From CAVSDF01 sp963726715 (GTDB taxonomy: Bacteria > Bacteroidota > Rhodothermia > Rhodothermales > BA12), in NCBI GenBank assembly GCA_963726715.1, contig CAVSDF010000010.1, positions 372,001 to 436,000 on the forward strand: DNA of 64,000 bases. Direction: 5' to 3'. This document shows, piece after piece, positions 42,536 to 51,419 of the stretch. The notes beneath the pieces were generated by a model. That model was not told the DNA's origin, ran no database searches, and worked only from the letters and a program-made list of their open reading frames with translations. Positions within the stretch are counted from its first letter, which is position 1, and each line of letters begins with the position of its first letter. The position numbers were made by a program, and so were the translations under genes.

Positions 42536-43810
42536 TTACCCGCGCGTGTGGCGGATCACCCACCGCCCGAGCGCCGGAACGTGGCGGCAGACCTCGACCG
42601 CCGCCCGCGCCGTTCCCGGACGCGTGGCGACGCGGTGGAGGACGCGTCCGATGCGCAGGCGGGTCGCAAAGGCGTCGTCGAAGGCGGCGGTGTAGTCGGC
42701 CTCGAAGGCGCCGCGCAGCACATCGCCGCCGGTGAGGGCGGCGAGGCGCGGGGCGAGGAGTTCGGCGCCGCGGAGCGCCATCGACATCCCGTCGCCGCAC
42801 AGGGGCGCGATCATCCCTGCGGCGTCGCCGACCATCACGACGCCGCTGTCGATGGCCGGTTTGCGTGCGAACGTGACCTGGGCGACGCTCTTGTAGTCGG
42901 TCACGCGGCGCAGGCGGGCGAGGCGGGCGGCGAGGTGGGCGTTGGTGCGGCCCATCGCGGCGAGCCACGCGTCGGGCGATCCGGCGCGTTTGAGGTCGTC
43001 GGCGCGCCCGATCCAGCAGACGTTGACGCGGCCGTCTTCGACGTGCGACATCCCCACGTACGCGCCGCCCGCGGCGGCGCCGGAGGCGTGGAGTTCGATG
43101 GCGTCGGCGAGGTCGTCTCCCTCGAAATGGGCCTTGCAGCCGACCCACGGCGTGACCGTGCGCACGAAGTCGCGCCCGAGGCTGCCGTCGATGTTGGAGC
43201 GCTTGCCGTGGGCGCCGACGACCGTGCGGGCGCGGACGGTGCCGCCGTCGCCCGAGGGTCCGCCGTCGAACGACACCTCGAAGCCCTCCTCGGGAGACCC
43301 GGTGACACTGCGGACAGCGCCGCCGCGGACGACGGTGGCCCCGGCAGCTTCGGCGGCGTCGAGCAGGAGCGGGTCGAGGCGGTAGCGGCTCAGGCCGAGG
43401 GCGGTGCCGGGCAGCGGCAGCCGCGCGGGCGATGATCCAGGCGCCGTGACGACGCTCTGCCGCAGCGGCACCGCGCCCGCCGCCTCGACATCGGCCAGCA
43501 CGCCGAGCCGCGCGAACAGCCCCTGCGCCTCGACCGACAGGAACTCGCCGCAGAGCACGTGCTCCGGCCCGCGACGCCGCTCGACGACGGTCACATCCAC
43601 GCCTGCGAGCGCGAGGTGCCGCGCGAGCGCACTGCCCGCGAGGCCGCCACCGACGATGAGGACGTCGGTAGACGATGGACGACCCTTCGACAGGCTCAGG
43701 GCAGGCGAGACGACGGACGACGGCCCTTGGACCGGTTCAGGGACCGACAAGCGATCCTCGACCGACGACAGACGATCGACGACAAACGAGGGGGAAGGCA
43801 GCGTGGGCAT
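42536..43810 (-). CDS. Geranylgeranyl-reductase-like FAD oxidoreductase
   Basis: 424-aa flavoprotein. The Rossmann motif VLIVGGGLAGSALARHLALAGVDVTVVERR starts at about residue 42, followed by CGEFLSVEA, a GGR-family motif, and GVVMVGDAAGMIAPLCGDGMSMALRGAELLAP, the second FAD site with the family's G-D-G-M. These enzymes reduce isoprenoid chains or act in quinone or polyketide tailoring; the substrate is unknown. The N-terminal about 38 residues are encoded by repeat DNA (43683-43743) and may be a recent extension. The start ATG overlaps the stop of the methyltransferase (TGATG), so they are translationally coupled. Confidence 0.82.
   Translation of the reverse strand: MPTLPSPSFVVDRLSSVEDRLSVPEPVQGPSSVVSPALSLSKGRPSSTDVLIVGGGLAGSALARHLALAGVDVTVVERRRGPEHVLCGEFLSVEAQGLFARLGVLADVEAAGAVPLRQSVVTAPGSSPARLPLPGTALGLSRYRLDPLLLDAAEAAGATVVRGGAVRSVTGSPEEGFEVSFDGGPSGDGGTVRARTVVGAHGKRSNIDGSLGRDFVRTVTPWVGCKAHFEGDDLADAIELHASGAAAGGAYVGMSHVEDGRVNVCWIGRADDLKRAGSPDAWLAAMGRTNAHLAARLARLRRVTDYKSVAQVTFARKPAIDSGVVMVGDAAGMIAPLCGDGMSMALRGAELLAPRLAALTGGDVLRGAFEADYTAAFDDAFATRLRIGRVLHRVATRPGTARAAVEVCRHVPALGRWVIRHTRG
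43683..43743. repeat. CCCTTCGACAGGCTCAGGG element inside a coding N-terminus
   Basis: CCCTTCGACAGGCTCAGGGC (43683-43702) and the related CCCTTGGACCGGTTCAGGGA (43723-43742). This word is a widely dispersed bacterial repeat known to me from other GC-rich genomes. Read on the minus strand it encodes PALSLSKG in the reductase N-terminus. Confidence 0.6.
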
Positions 43811-44598
43811 CAGCGGCGGTGGGCGGTAACGAGCCAGCGGAAGGCCCAGCGCCAGCGCCGGGTGCCGGTGAGGCCTGCGGTGGCGAGGGCGGCGTCGAGT
43901 TCGGCGCCGGTGAAGCCGCGGGCGACCGAGACCGGCGCGTCGTGGCGAAACATCTCCGAGCGGCTCAGGCGCGCGATGACGCGGATCGCGTGGAAGGCGA
44001 GCGCATGCCGGTGCAGGTCGTTGACGACGACGACGCGGGCGACGCGTCCCATCTCTGCCAGAATGCGCGGCGCGGCGGCCTCGTCGAAATGGTGGAGGAA
44101 GAGGCCGGCATGAGCCACGTCGAAGGCGCCGTCGGCGTAGGGGAGCGCGAAGGCGTCGGCCTCGCGGAGCGTGACGCGGCGGCGGAGGTCGGGCGCGAGC
44201 GAGCGGTCGAGCCACTCGGCGGCAACGGCGAGGGTGGCGGGATTGACGTCGACGCCCTCGGCGCGGATGTCGCGTCCGGTGCGGGCGCCCCAGCGGACGG
44301 CGGCCTCGGCGAAGTCGGCGCTGCCGGTGCCGATGTCGAGCACGCGGGCACTGGCGCCGACCGGAATCGCCTCCGCGAGCGCGGCGAGCGACGGCCCCTC
44401 GCCGCCGAGAAACCGCCCGACGCGCCGCAGATCGGCGAGGGCGATGGTGAGGCGCGCGTCGGTGATGTCGAGGTCGTCCATCAGTTCCGGCCCCTCGTAG
44501 CGCCGCCGCAGGTCGATGCGCGGCAGGGCGACGGGCGCGAAGGCGGCGGGCGGCGGCACGGAGCGGTTCGGGACGGCGGTGGGCGAGTCGGTCGGCAC
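43810..44598 (-). CDS. SAM-dependent methyltransferase (UbiE/MenG-like class I)
   Basis: About 262 aa. Motif I is ARVLDIGTGSADFAEAAVRWG; motif II/III follow as EGVDVNPATLAVAAEWL and LREADAFALPYADGAFDVAHAGLFLHHFDE, the latter typical of Methyltransf_11. The sequence before it (YEGPELMDDLDITDARLTIALADLRRVGRFLGG) is typical of methyltransferases paired with FAD oxidoreductases in small polyketide or quinone clusters, though no type III PKS is visible here. A GTG at 44598 is chosen. The ATG at 44670 would put the N-terminus inside a dispersed inverted repeat. Coupled to the downstream reductase. Confidence 0.85.
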   Translation of the reverse strand: MPTDSPTAVPNRSVPPPAAFAPVALPRIDLRRRYEGPELMDDLDITDARLTIALADLRRVGRFLGGEGPSLAALAEAIPVGASARVLDIGTGSADFAEAAVRWGARTGRDIRAEGVDVNPATLAVAAEWLDRSLAPDLRRRVTLREADAFALPYADGAFDVAHAGLFLHHFDEAAAPRILAEMGRVARVVVVNDLHRHALAFHAIRVIARLSRSEMFRHDAPVSVARGFTGAELDAALATAGLTGTRRWRWAFRWLVTAHRR

Positions 44599-44651
44599 GG
44601 GGGTGGACGTGGGGGATGGGAGCAAGGCGGTTCCGTTCTGAATCGGAACGC

Positions 44652-44755
44652 TCCGAGACAGCCGTGCCATGGCGAGTGCAGCGTGGCGATCTCGTCGACC
44701 AGAGCGCTGGAGAACCCGACTGCCACGCCGCTCCGCTCCTCGCAACGACACGCTG
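44652..44755. repeat. TTGCGAGG-type inverted repeat, copy 2
   Basis: GCCATGGCGAGTGCAGCGTGGCGATC on the left and ACTGCCACGCCGCTCCGCTCCTCGCAACGAC on the right form degenerate inverted arms related to the 9771 element. It sits between the divergent methyltransferase and deaminase genes. Confidence 0.55.
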
Positions 44756-44848
44756 AGAGATTCGAGGCAGACGCTCCCTGGCCTGGGGGATCGGAGGCGA
44801 CCGGATCGGGCCACCGGGCGGAGCGTTGCCCCGCGCCCGTTGTTCCCC

Positions 44849-44856
44849 TACGTTCG
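44849..44856 (+). promoter_or_regulatory. Putative -7 box TACGTTCG before the cytidine deaminase gene
   Basis: TACGTTCG, one base from TAnnTTTG, lies in an otherwise GC-only stretch and downstream of the only in-frame ATG (44669). The real start codon is therefore probably after it. Confidence 0.35.
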
Positions 44857-44872
44857 GAGACGCGCGCCGCGC

Positions 44873-45751
44873 ATAGCGGCAGCCCCCGCGCCGTTCGTCC
44901 GACATCCGCCCCCTGCCCCGCTGCCCGTCGCCCCCGCTTCCTCTTCGTCCGCCGACGGTTCGCGCGCTGCGGATCGGCTCGCGCGGCTCCGTGCTGCGGC
45001 TACTGCGCTGCTTCCGCGTGCCGCGACGCCCTACTCCGGACGTCCGGAGGCTGTGGTGCTCGTGCTTGCGAGCGGCGCCGTCGTGCCCGGCGTGCGCGTC
45101 GAATCGGCGTCGTTCTCGCTCACCATCGGCGCCACGCAGAACGCCCTCACGACCGCCGCCGCCCTTGCCCCCGGCGACGCGCCCGCCCTCCTCGTGGCCG
45201 CCGTCCCGCTCGGCGCCGCCGACCGCGTCCTCGCCGCCGCCTTCGGCCTCACGACCGTGATCGCCGACGATGCGGTCGTCGCCGACGGATTCGATGTGGG
45301 CGCGATGGACGATGCCGGGGATGTCGCATTCCTCGCGCCCACCCTCGCCGCATCTGTCCCTGCCACGCCCGCAGACGGTGTCGCGCTCGCCCGCACGGTC
45401 AGCGCGCGCGCGGTTGTGCCGGAGTCGAATTTCCACGTCGGATGCGTCGCGCTCACGGGGGATGCGCTCGTGCCCGGCTGCAACGTCGAGACGGCGGAGT
45501 GGGGACAGATCCTGTGCGCCGAGCGCAACGCCATCGGCACGATCGCCTCGTACGGCCTCGCCGCGCCGTCGGAAATCTGGCTCGCCTGCCCCGGCGACGG
45601 GTGCTCGCCGTGCGGCGCCTGCCGCCAGCTCCTCGCCGAGCGCGCCCCCGGCGCCGACGTGTGGATGCACGGCGCGGGCGGCGCCATCGCGTCTGCCACG
45701 CCCGAGGCGCTGCTTCCAGGCGCCTTCATCGGCACCTCGCTCGTCCGCTGA
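44873..45751 (+). CDS. cdd: Cytidine deaminase with degenerate N-terminal and active C-terminal domain
   Basis: About 292 aa. The C-terminal domain is a complete zinc deaminase: FHVGCVALTGDALVPGCNVETAEWGQILCAERNAIGTIASYG with C-A-E (zinc ligand and proton shuttle), then CPGDGCSPCGACRQLLAE with P-C-x-x-C. The N-terminal about 150 residues align by eye with the same fold (PYSGRPEAVVLVLASGAVVPGVRVESASFSLTIGATQNAL) but C-A-E is replaced by G-A-T, so this half is inactive. In E. coli Cdd the order is the reverse. The start is unclear: the only ATG in frame (44669) lies upstream of the promoter box. An ATA at 44873 is the nearest plausible point. Confidence 0.85.
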   Translation: MAAAPAPFVRHPPPAPLPVAPASSSSADGSRAADRLARLRAAATALLPRAATPYSGRPEAVVLVLASGAVVPGVRVESASFSLTIGATQNALTTAAALAPGDAPALLVAAVPLGAADRVLAAAFGLTTVIADDAVVADGFDVGAMDDAGDVAFLAPTLAASVPATPADGVALARTVSARAVVPESNFHVGCVALTGDALVPGCNVETAEWGQILCAERNAIGTIASYGLAAPSEIWLACPGDGCSPCGACRQLLAERAPGADVWMHGAGGAIASATPEALLPGAFIGTSLVR

Positions 45752-45787
45752 GCCGCTCGCTCTCGCCACGCTATCTCTCCCGACCCG

Positions 45788-47501
45788 ATGTTCGCTCTCC
45801 GTCCCCGATCCTCCGCGCGCCTCGTCGCCGCCACCGCCGCCGCCCTCGCGCTCCTGCCTGCGGCGCAGGCACAAACGGGCCTGCCCGCGTTCCAGTCGAT
45901 GCGTCCGATGGCGACATCGGCGGCGGCTGTCGATGCCGGAGCGCGCGCGCTGCCCGAGCGGGCGTGGGTGTTCGTCGACTGCCCGAGCGGGCGTGCGGCG
46001 CCGCTGACGGCAGAGGCGGGCCGCGCGGCGGCGCCTGCGCGGAACGGTGGCGACGGACGAACTGCTCGACCCGGCCTGCCGCGCCGCGCTCGTCGCTGCA
46101 GGCGCCGACGTGCGCACCGAGAGCCGGTGGCTGTCGGCGTACAGCGTGGCCCTTCCAACTGCCGAGATCGCCGCGCGCGTGGCGGCGCTGCCGTTCGTGC
46201 GCGGCGCCGGGCCCGTCCGCACGCTCGCGCCGACGGCCATCCCCACGACCTTCCGTCCCGGACCGCTCGTCACGTCGGCCCCGCCAACGGCGATCGCGTT
46301 CGCGCTCAATTACGGCGCCTCGCGCGCGCAGCTCGACCAGATCAACGTCCCCGCCGTCCACGACGCGGGCATCTCGGGGCGCGGTGTGCGCCTCGGATGG
46401 CTCGACACCGAGTTCGGCGGCTTCGCGCACCCCGTCTTCGCCGCGATGGTCAGCAGCGGACGGCTGGGTGGCACGCGCTCGTTCGCCGCCCCGCAGTCGG
46501 ACCGCCACGGCCTCAACACGACGTCCATCGCCGTCGGTTACGCGCCCGGCCAGCTCATCGGCCCGGCCTACGGCGCCACGCTCTTCGCCGCGACGACCGA
46601 GTACGCGCCGACCGAGACGAACGCCGAGGAAGACGCCTTCGTCGCCGGTCTCGAATGGCTCGAATCGAACGGCGTCGACGCCGTCAACGTGTCGCTCGGC
46701 TACATCGACTTCGACGCCGGGCAGCGCTCGTACACCTACGCCGACTTCAACGGCAACACCGCCGTCACCACCCGCGCCGCCGACGCGGCCGTCTCGCGCG
46801 GCGTGGTGATGGTCGTGAGCGCGGGCAACGAGGGCGCATGCAGCGGGCCCGGCGGCGGCTGCCCGTACTACATCGGCAGCCCCGCCGACGGCGACTCGGT
46901 GATCGCGGTCGGCGCGACGACGCTGAGTGGCGCCAAAGCCTCGTTCTCCTCCTTCGGCCCCACCGCCGATGGCCGCATCAAGCCCGACGTATCGGCGCCG
47001 GGCGCGGGCGTGACGGTGGCGAGCGGCGCGAGCAGCTACGGCACGACGAACGGCACGTCGTTCTCGGCGCCGCTCGTGACCGGCGTCGTGGCCCTCATGC
47101 TCGAAGCAAACCCGGCCCTCACGCCGATCCAGGTGCGCGCGGCGCTGCGGCAGACGGCCTCGCAGGCGACCTCGCCCGACAACCGGCTCGGATGGGGCAT
47201 CGTCAACGCCGCCGAAGCGGTGCGCATCGGGCGAACGTTCGTCGGGGTGCAGGTCGCGGATGCATCGGCGGCGCTCGTCGTGCGCATCGCCTCGAACGGC
47301 GGCGCGGCGCCGTCGCTGCTCTTCGACCGGTCGGTGCGGGTGGAAGTGATCGACCTGCTCGGGCGCGTGGTGCAGCGCACGGCCTCGGCGTCGCGCGTCG
47401 ATCTGGTGGGCCTGGCGCCGGGCGTGTATGCGTACGCGGCGCGCGATCTGGCGGCGGATGGCGCGGCGGTGGTGCGCGGGACGGCGGTCGTCGGGCGATG
47501 A
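45788..47501 (+). CDS. Secreted subtilisin-like serine protease with T9SS C-terminal domain, frameshifted
   Basis: Exported S8 peptidase of about 570 aa. A signal peptide ends LLPAAQAQ. The frame runs to about 46000 (WVFVDCPSGRAAPLTAEA), then the protein continues in the +1 frame from VATDELLDPACRAALVAAGADVRTES, an inhibitor-like prodomain. One extra base lies between about 46000 and 46046. Catalytic triad: Asp in VRLGWLDTEFGGF, His in DRHGLNTTSIAVG, Ser in GTSFSAPLVTGVVALML. The oxyanion Asn is in VVSAGNEGAC. The C-terminus (VRVEVIDLLGRVVQ...GVYAYAARDL) has the type IX secretion form. Expected to be surface-bound or released. Confidence 0.88.
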
Positions 47502-47539
47502 TGCGGAGGGCGGTTCGGTTCTGCATCTGCACGCTCCGG

Positions 47540-47629
47540 TGTCCTTGCGAGGCCCTGTGGGGCCGTGGCGATCCGGATCGAAGGCGCTCGTCGGGCCGGA
47601 TTGCCGCGTCGCGTCGCTCCTCGCCATGA
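47540..47629. repeat. TTGCGAGG-type inverted repeat, copy 3
   Basis: GTGTCCTTGCGAGGCCCTGT and GGCGATCCGGATCGA on the left pair with GGGCCGGATTGCCGC and GCTCCTCGCCATGAC on the right. It lies in the 319-bp gap 47502-47820 directly after the protease stop and could terminate it. Confidence 0.65.
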
Positions 47630-47719
47630 CCTCTCGTGGAAATCGACGCAGAACTCGACGGCCCTGGGAGATGGGGGGCGGGGGCGGTTTGTTCGACCGC
47701 TGGTGAGCGGATGACCGAA

Positions 47720-47739
47720 GGGCACGATGTATCGTGCCC
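47720..47739. repeat. Palindrome family D, perfect 9-bp arms
   Basis: GGGCACGAT, GT, ATCGTGCCC. Only the GTAG foot is lost compared with 40898. Confidence 0.7.
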
Positions 47740-47820
47740 CCACATCCCCCGCACGATCCGCGCGCGTCGTCCGTCGTTTGCCGTCCGTCGTCCGTTGTCT
47801 TTTCTCTCCACCGCCCTTCC

Positions 47821-49929
47821 GTGCTGACGTTTCTCCACACCCCCGTCATTGCGCTCGTCGGGGCGCTCGTCGGCGGGCTGCTCGCGTGGTGGGCGTACTG
47901 GCGGACGGTGCCGCCGCTCACCGCCGGGCCGCGTGCGGCGCTGACGGCCTTCCGCACGGCGACGTTCGCGCTCCTTGCGTTCCTGCTCGCCGGGCCGCTC
48001 CTGCGGCACATCGCCGAGACGCCGCGCCCGGCGACCGTCGCCGTCGTGCTCGACCGCAGCGCCTCGATGGCCCTGCACCGCGGCACGGCGGCGCTTCCGG
48101 CTCGCCTCGACGCCTTCGCCGCCACCCTCCGCCGCGACGACGGCGCCGACCTCGACGCCGAACGCTTCGCCTTCGACCGCACCGCCCGCGCCGTCGAGCG
48201 CTTCGACACCGCCGGCGCCCGCTTCGACGGGCCGCGCACCGACCTCGCCCGCGCCCTCGACGCCCCCGGCACGCGGCTCGCCGGGCGCAACCTGCAGGCC
48301 ATCGTCCTCGTCACCGACGGCCGCGCGACCGCCGGACGCTCGCCCCTCGCCGTCGCCGAGCGCCTCGGCGTGCCCGTTTTCGCCGTCGTGGTCGGCGACA
48401 CCACGCGGCGGCGCGACGTGTCGGTGGCGGCGCTCGTGGCGAACCGGCGCGTGCTGCCGGGCGCGCCGCAGCCGGTCGAGGTGCGCGTGCGCGGCGTCGG
48501 AGCGCGGGCGGGCGAGACGGTGACGGTGACGCTCCGCGCGAACGGCGCGGCGGTCGGCAGTCAGACGGTCTCGCTGCCCGGCGGCGATGCCGAGGTGCCC
48601 GTCGCCTTCGACTACGTCCCGCCCGCGAGCGGCGCCGTCACGCTCGATGCGACCGTGACCCCGATCTCTGGCGAGGCGACGCCCGCCAACAACCGCCGAA
48701 CCGCAACTGCCGAGGTGCAGACCGCGCGCCGCCGCGTCCTCCTCCTCGCCGCCGCGCCCGACCCCGACGTCGCCGCGTGGCGCGCCGCCCTCGACGCCGA
48801 CGCCTCGCTCGACCTCACCGTCCGCGTCCAGCGCGCCGTGGGCACGTTCTACGAAGGCCCGATCCCCGACATCGCCGATTTCGACGTCGCCGTCCTCCTC
48901 GGCGCCCCCGGCCCCGCCACCGACGACGCCCTGATGGCCCGCATCGCCGCGCAGCCGCGCCTCGGCCTCGTCGTCGTCGCCGGGACGCGCACCGACTGGG
49001 GCCGCCTCGCCGCGACGCTCGGCCCGGTGCTGCCCGCCGCGCCGTCGGCGGGCGCGGTGCGCGACGTGTCGCTGCGCGTGGCGCCATCGGCGGCGGCGCA
49101 CCCGGCGCTCTCCGGCGTGCCGTCGCTCGACGCGATCTCGACGCTCCCGGCGCTGCGTCTCGGCACCGCCGGGATGAACGTCGGTCCTGCCGCGCGCGTG
49201 CTGCTGTCGGGGCCGTCGGGCGAGGCGGTCGTCGTGGCCGAGCGGCGCGGGCGGCGGCGGGCGGTGCTCGTCGGCGCGAGCGCGTGGTGGCGGTGGCAGC
49301 TCGTGCCCGAGGCCCTCGCCCCGCTGACCCCCGTCTTTCCGGCGCTCGTGAGCCGCTGGGTGGCCTTCGCCGCGAGCGACGCCGCGCCCGACGTGCAGAT
49401 CCAGTCGACGGAGACCGCCTTCGGCGACGGCGAGCCGGTGACGTTCGACGCCCAGATCGTCGGCGACGAGGGCGCGGGCGTCGAGGATGCGACGGTCGAG
49501 GTGGAGGTGACCGGCGCGGCCCGCCGGACGCTCACGATGCGCCCCATCGGGGCCGGACGCTACGCCCTCGACGCGGGCGCCCTGCCCTCCGGCACCTACC
49601 GCTACACCGGACGCGCAACCCGCGGCGGCGCCACGCTCGGCACCGACGGCGGCACGTTCGAGGTCGGATCGACGCCCGCCGAGGCCGCCGACCCGACCGC
49701 CGATGTCGCCCTCCTCACCGCCCTCGCCGAAGCGACCGGCGGCGCCGTCGTGCCCGTCGATTCGCTCGACGCGCTCCGCCGCCGCTTCGAGACGTCTCCG
49801 GCCTTTGCCCCGGCGCTCGTAGCCGGTGAGGCGGAGACGTCGCTGTTCGACCGGTGGCCCTTTTTCGTCGTCCTGCTCGTGCTGCTGACGGCGGAATGGG
49901 CGCTGCGCAAGCGGGCGGGGATGGCGTGA
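47821..49929 (+). CDS. Membrane-anchored VWA domain protein
   Basis: 702-aa protein. Two membrane helices at the N-terminus (PVIALVGALVGGLLAWWAYW, TATFALLAFLLAGPLL) precede a VWA domain with MIDAS DRSASMALHRG, the conserved Thr/Asp in LVTDGRATAGRS and a Rossmann core (VFAVVVGDTTRRRDVSV). Two Ig-like domains follow, a class I glutamine-amidotransferase-like segment (DVAVLLGAPGPATDDALMARI) and a final helix (WPFFVVLLVLLTAEWALRKR). This architecture is widespread as a BatA-linked membrane protein in Bacteroidota, with unknown function. It starts at GTG, just past a simple-sequence spacer. Confidence 0.82.
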   Translation: MLTFLHTPVIALVGALVGGLLAWWAYWRTVPPLTAGPRAALTAFRTATFALLAFLLAGPLLRHIAETPRPATVAVVLDRSASMALHRGTAALPARLDAFAATLRRDDGADLDAERFAFDRTARAVERFDTAGARFDGPRTDLARALDAPGTRLAGRNLQAIVLVTDGRATAGRSPLAVAERLGVPVFAVVVGDTTRRRDVSVAALVANRRVLPGAPQPVEVRVRGVGARAGETVTVTLRANGAAVGSQTVSLPGGDAEVPVAFDYVPPASGAVTLDATVTPISGEATPANNRRTATAEVQTARRRVLLLAAAPDPDVAAWRAALDADASLDLTVRVQRAVGTFYEGPIPDIADFDVAVLLGAPGPATDDALMARIAAQPRLGLVVVAGTRTDWGRLAATLGPVLPAAPSAGAVRDVSLRVAPSAAAHPALSGVPSLDAISTLPALRLGTAGMNVGPAARVLLSGPSGEAVVVAERRGRRRAVLVGASAWWRWQLVPEALAPLTPVFPALVSRWVAFAASDAAPDVQIQSTETAFGDGEPVTFDAQIVGDEGAGVEDATVEVEVTGAARRTLTMRPIGAGRYALDAGALPSGTYRYTGRATRGGATLGTDGGTFEVGSTPAEAADPTADVALLTALAEATGGAVVPVDSLDALRRRFETSPAFAPALVAGEAETSLFDRWPFFVVLLVLLTAEWALRKRAGMA

Positions 49930-50051
49930 CCGGGGCGGACCTGGATGCCCGTTGAGTGCGAGACCCGAACACCTCCGCGCCCCGCACCTGGCCCCCTCCT
50001 GCGCCTCCGCCCTCGATGCGCTCCGGCGCTGTCGTCCCCCGCGACGACGCA

Positions 50052-50112
50052 GGGGACGTGTCCCGAACCCCGAAGGGGACCGCGTAGCGAAGGGACGGAG
50101 GGGGCGCTTCCC
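50052..50112. repeat. GGGACCGCGTAGCGAAGGGACGGAGGGGG-type element
   Basis: GGGGACGTGTCCCGAACCCCGAAGGGGACCGC... followed by GGACGGAGGGGGCGCTTCCCCC contains nested short palindromes and resembles the elements at 12998 and 55796. It lies in the 257-bp gap before ispH. Confidence 0.45.
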
Positions 50113-50186
50113 CCGTCCACCCTTCACGGACCCGCCTCCGCCGCGCCCGCGTTGCGCCTGCCTGACTCCCAGACCGATTTCCGACG

Positions 50187-51419
50187 ATGGCCCGCTCCTT
50201 CGACGTTCCCGTCTTCTACCGCGGCGACACCATCTCGCGCGTCAAGGACGCCCGCCGCGTGATGGACCCGCGCAAGCGCGACCTCGCGCCGACCGTGCTC
50301 GACATGGGCACGTTCCGCGTCAAGCTCGCCCGCCATTTCGGCTTCTGCTACGGCGTCGAAAACGCCATCGACATCGCCTACCGCGCCGTCGAGGACAACC
50401 CGGGACGGCGCGTCTACCTGCTCTCGGAGATGATCCACAACCCGCACGTCAACGACGACCTGCGGGCGCGCGGCGTCGAGTTCCTGCGGACGACGAGCGG
50501 CGAGGAACTGATCCCGCTCGACACGCTGACGCCTGACGACGTCGTCATCATCCCCGCCTTCGGCGCGACGATCGAGATCATGGAGCGCCTGCGCACGCTC
50601 GGCGTCGACCCGATGCGCTACAACACGACCTGCCCGTTCGTCGAGAAGGTGTGGAAGAAGTCGGATCAGATCGGCGCCAAAGGCTACACCGTCGTCGTCC
50701 ACGGCAAGCGGACGCACGAGGAGACGCGCGCGACCGTCTCGCACGCCACCGCCGCCGCGCCCGTCGTCGTCGTGCGCGACATGGACGAGGCCCGCGACCT
50801 CGGCGACGTCATCGCCGGGCGGCGCGGCAGCGATTTCTTCCACGAACGCTTCGAGGGATTGACGTCGGAGGGCTTCGACCCCGCCCGCGATCTGCGCCGC
50901 ATCGGCGTCGTCAACCAGACGACGATGCTGGCGACCGAGACGCAGGCCATCGCCGACCACCTCCGCGAGGCCGCCGTCGGCGCGCACGGCGCGGGCGCCT
51001 TCGCCGACACGTCGGATACGCTCTGCTACGCGACGAACGAGAACCAGAACGCCACCCTCGCCCTCATCGAGAGCGGCGGCGACGTGGCGCTCATCGTCGG
51101 CGGCTACAACTCGTCGAACACCAGTCACCTCGTCGAACTCTGCGAGGTGGCGATGCCGACGTACTTCGTCTCGTCGGATGACGAACTCGTCTCGGCCGAC
51201 GTTATCCACCACTTCGACTGGCACGCCAAAACGCTCCGCGAAACGCGCGGCTGGCTGCCGACGACGCGGCCCTTCGACCTCGTCGTCACCGCCGGCGCCT
51301 CGTGCCCCGATGCGCTCCTGGAGGCCGTCGTCGAGCGCGTCGCCGCCCTCGTGCCCGGCACGCGCGACCTCGCCGACGCCGCCGCCGAGCTCCTCGCGAG
51401 CGATGACACCGCCGCCTGA
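50187..51419 (+). CDS. ispH: 4-hydroxy-3-methylbut-2-enyl diphosphate reductase, long (plant/cyanobacterial) type
   Basis: 410-aa [4Fe-4S] enzyme for the last step of the MEP isoprenoid pathway. Cluster cysteines: GFCYGVENAID (C54), NTTCPFVEKVW (about 149) and TAGASCPDALLEAVV (about 373). Substrate residues H and T/N are in EMIHNPHVNDDL, VVHGKRTHEETRATVSHA, NQTTMLATET and NSSNTSHLVELCE. The extra N-terminal about 40 residues (FYRGDTISRVKDARRVMDP) and overall length match the plant/cyanobacterial-type IspH and not the 316-aa E. coli form. The start is the ATG at the beginning of that extension. Confidence 0.95.
   Translation: MARSFDVPVFYRGDTISRVKDARRVMDPRKRDLAPTVLDMGTFRVKLARHFGFCYGVENAIDIAYRAVEDNPGRRVYLLSEMIHNPHVNDDLRARGVEFLRTTSGEELIPLDTLTPDDVVIIPAFGATIEIMERLRTLGVDPMRYNTTCPFVEKVWKKSDQIGAKGYTVVVHGKRTHEETRATVSHATAAAPVVVVRDMDEARDLGDVIAGRRGSDFFHERFEGLTSEGFDPARDLRRIGVVNQTTMLATETQAIADHLREAAVGAHGAGAFADTSDTLCYATNENQNATLALIESGGDVALIVGGYNSSNTSHLVELCEVAMPTYFVSSDDELVSADVIHHFDWHAKTLRETRGWLPTTRPFDLVVTAGASCPDALLEAVVERVAALVPGTRDLADAAAELLASDDTAA

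Noticed and set aside
42536..46309. A 1257-codon minus-strand frame
   Set aside because: Only its last 424 codons (the reductase) are supported; the remainder is antisense to the deaminase and protease or out of frame with the methyltransferase.
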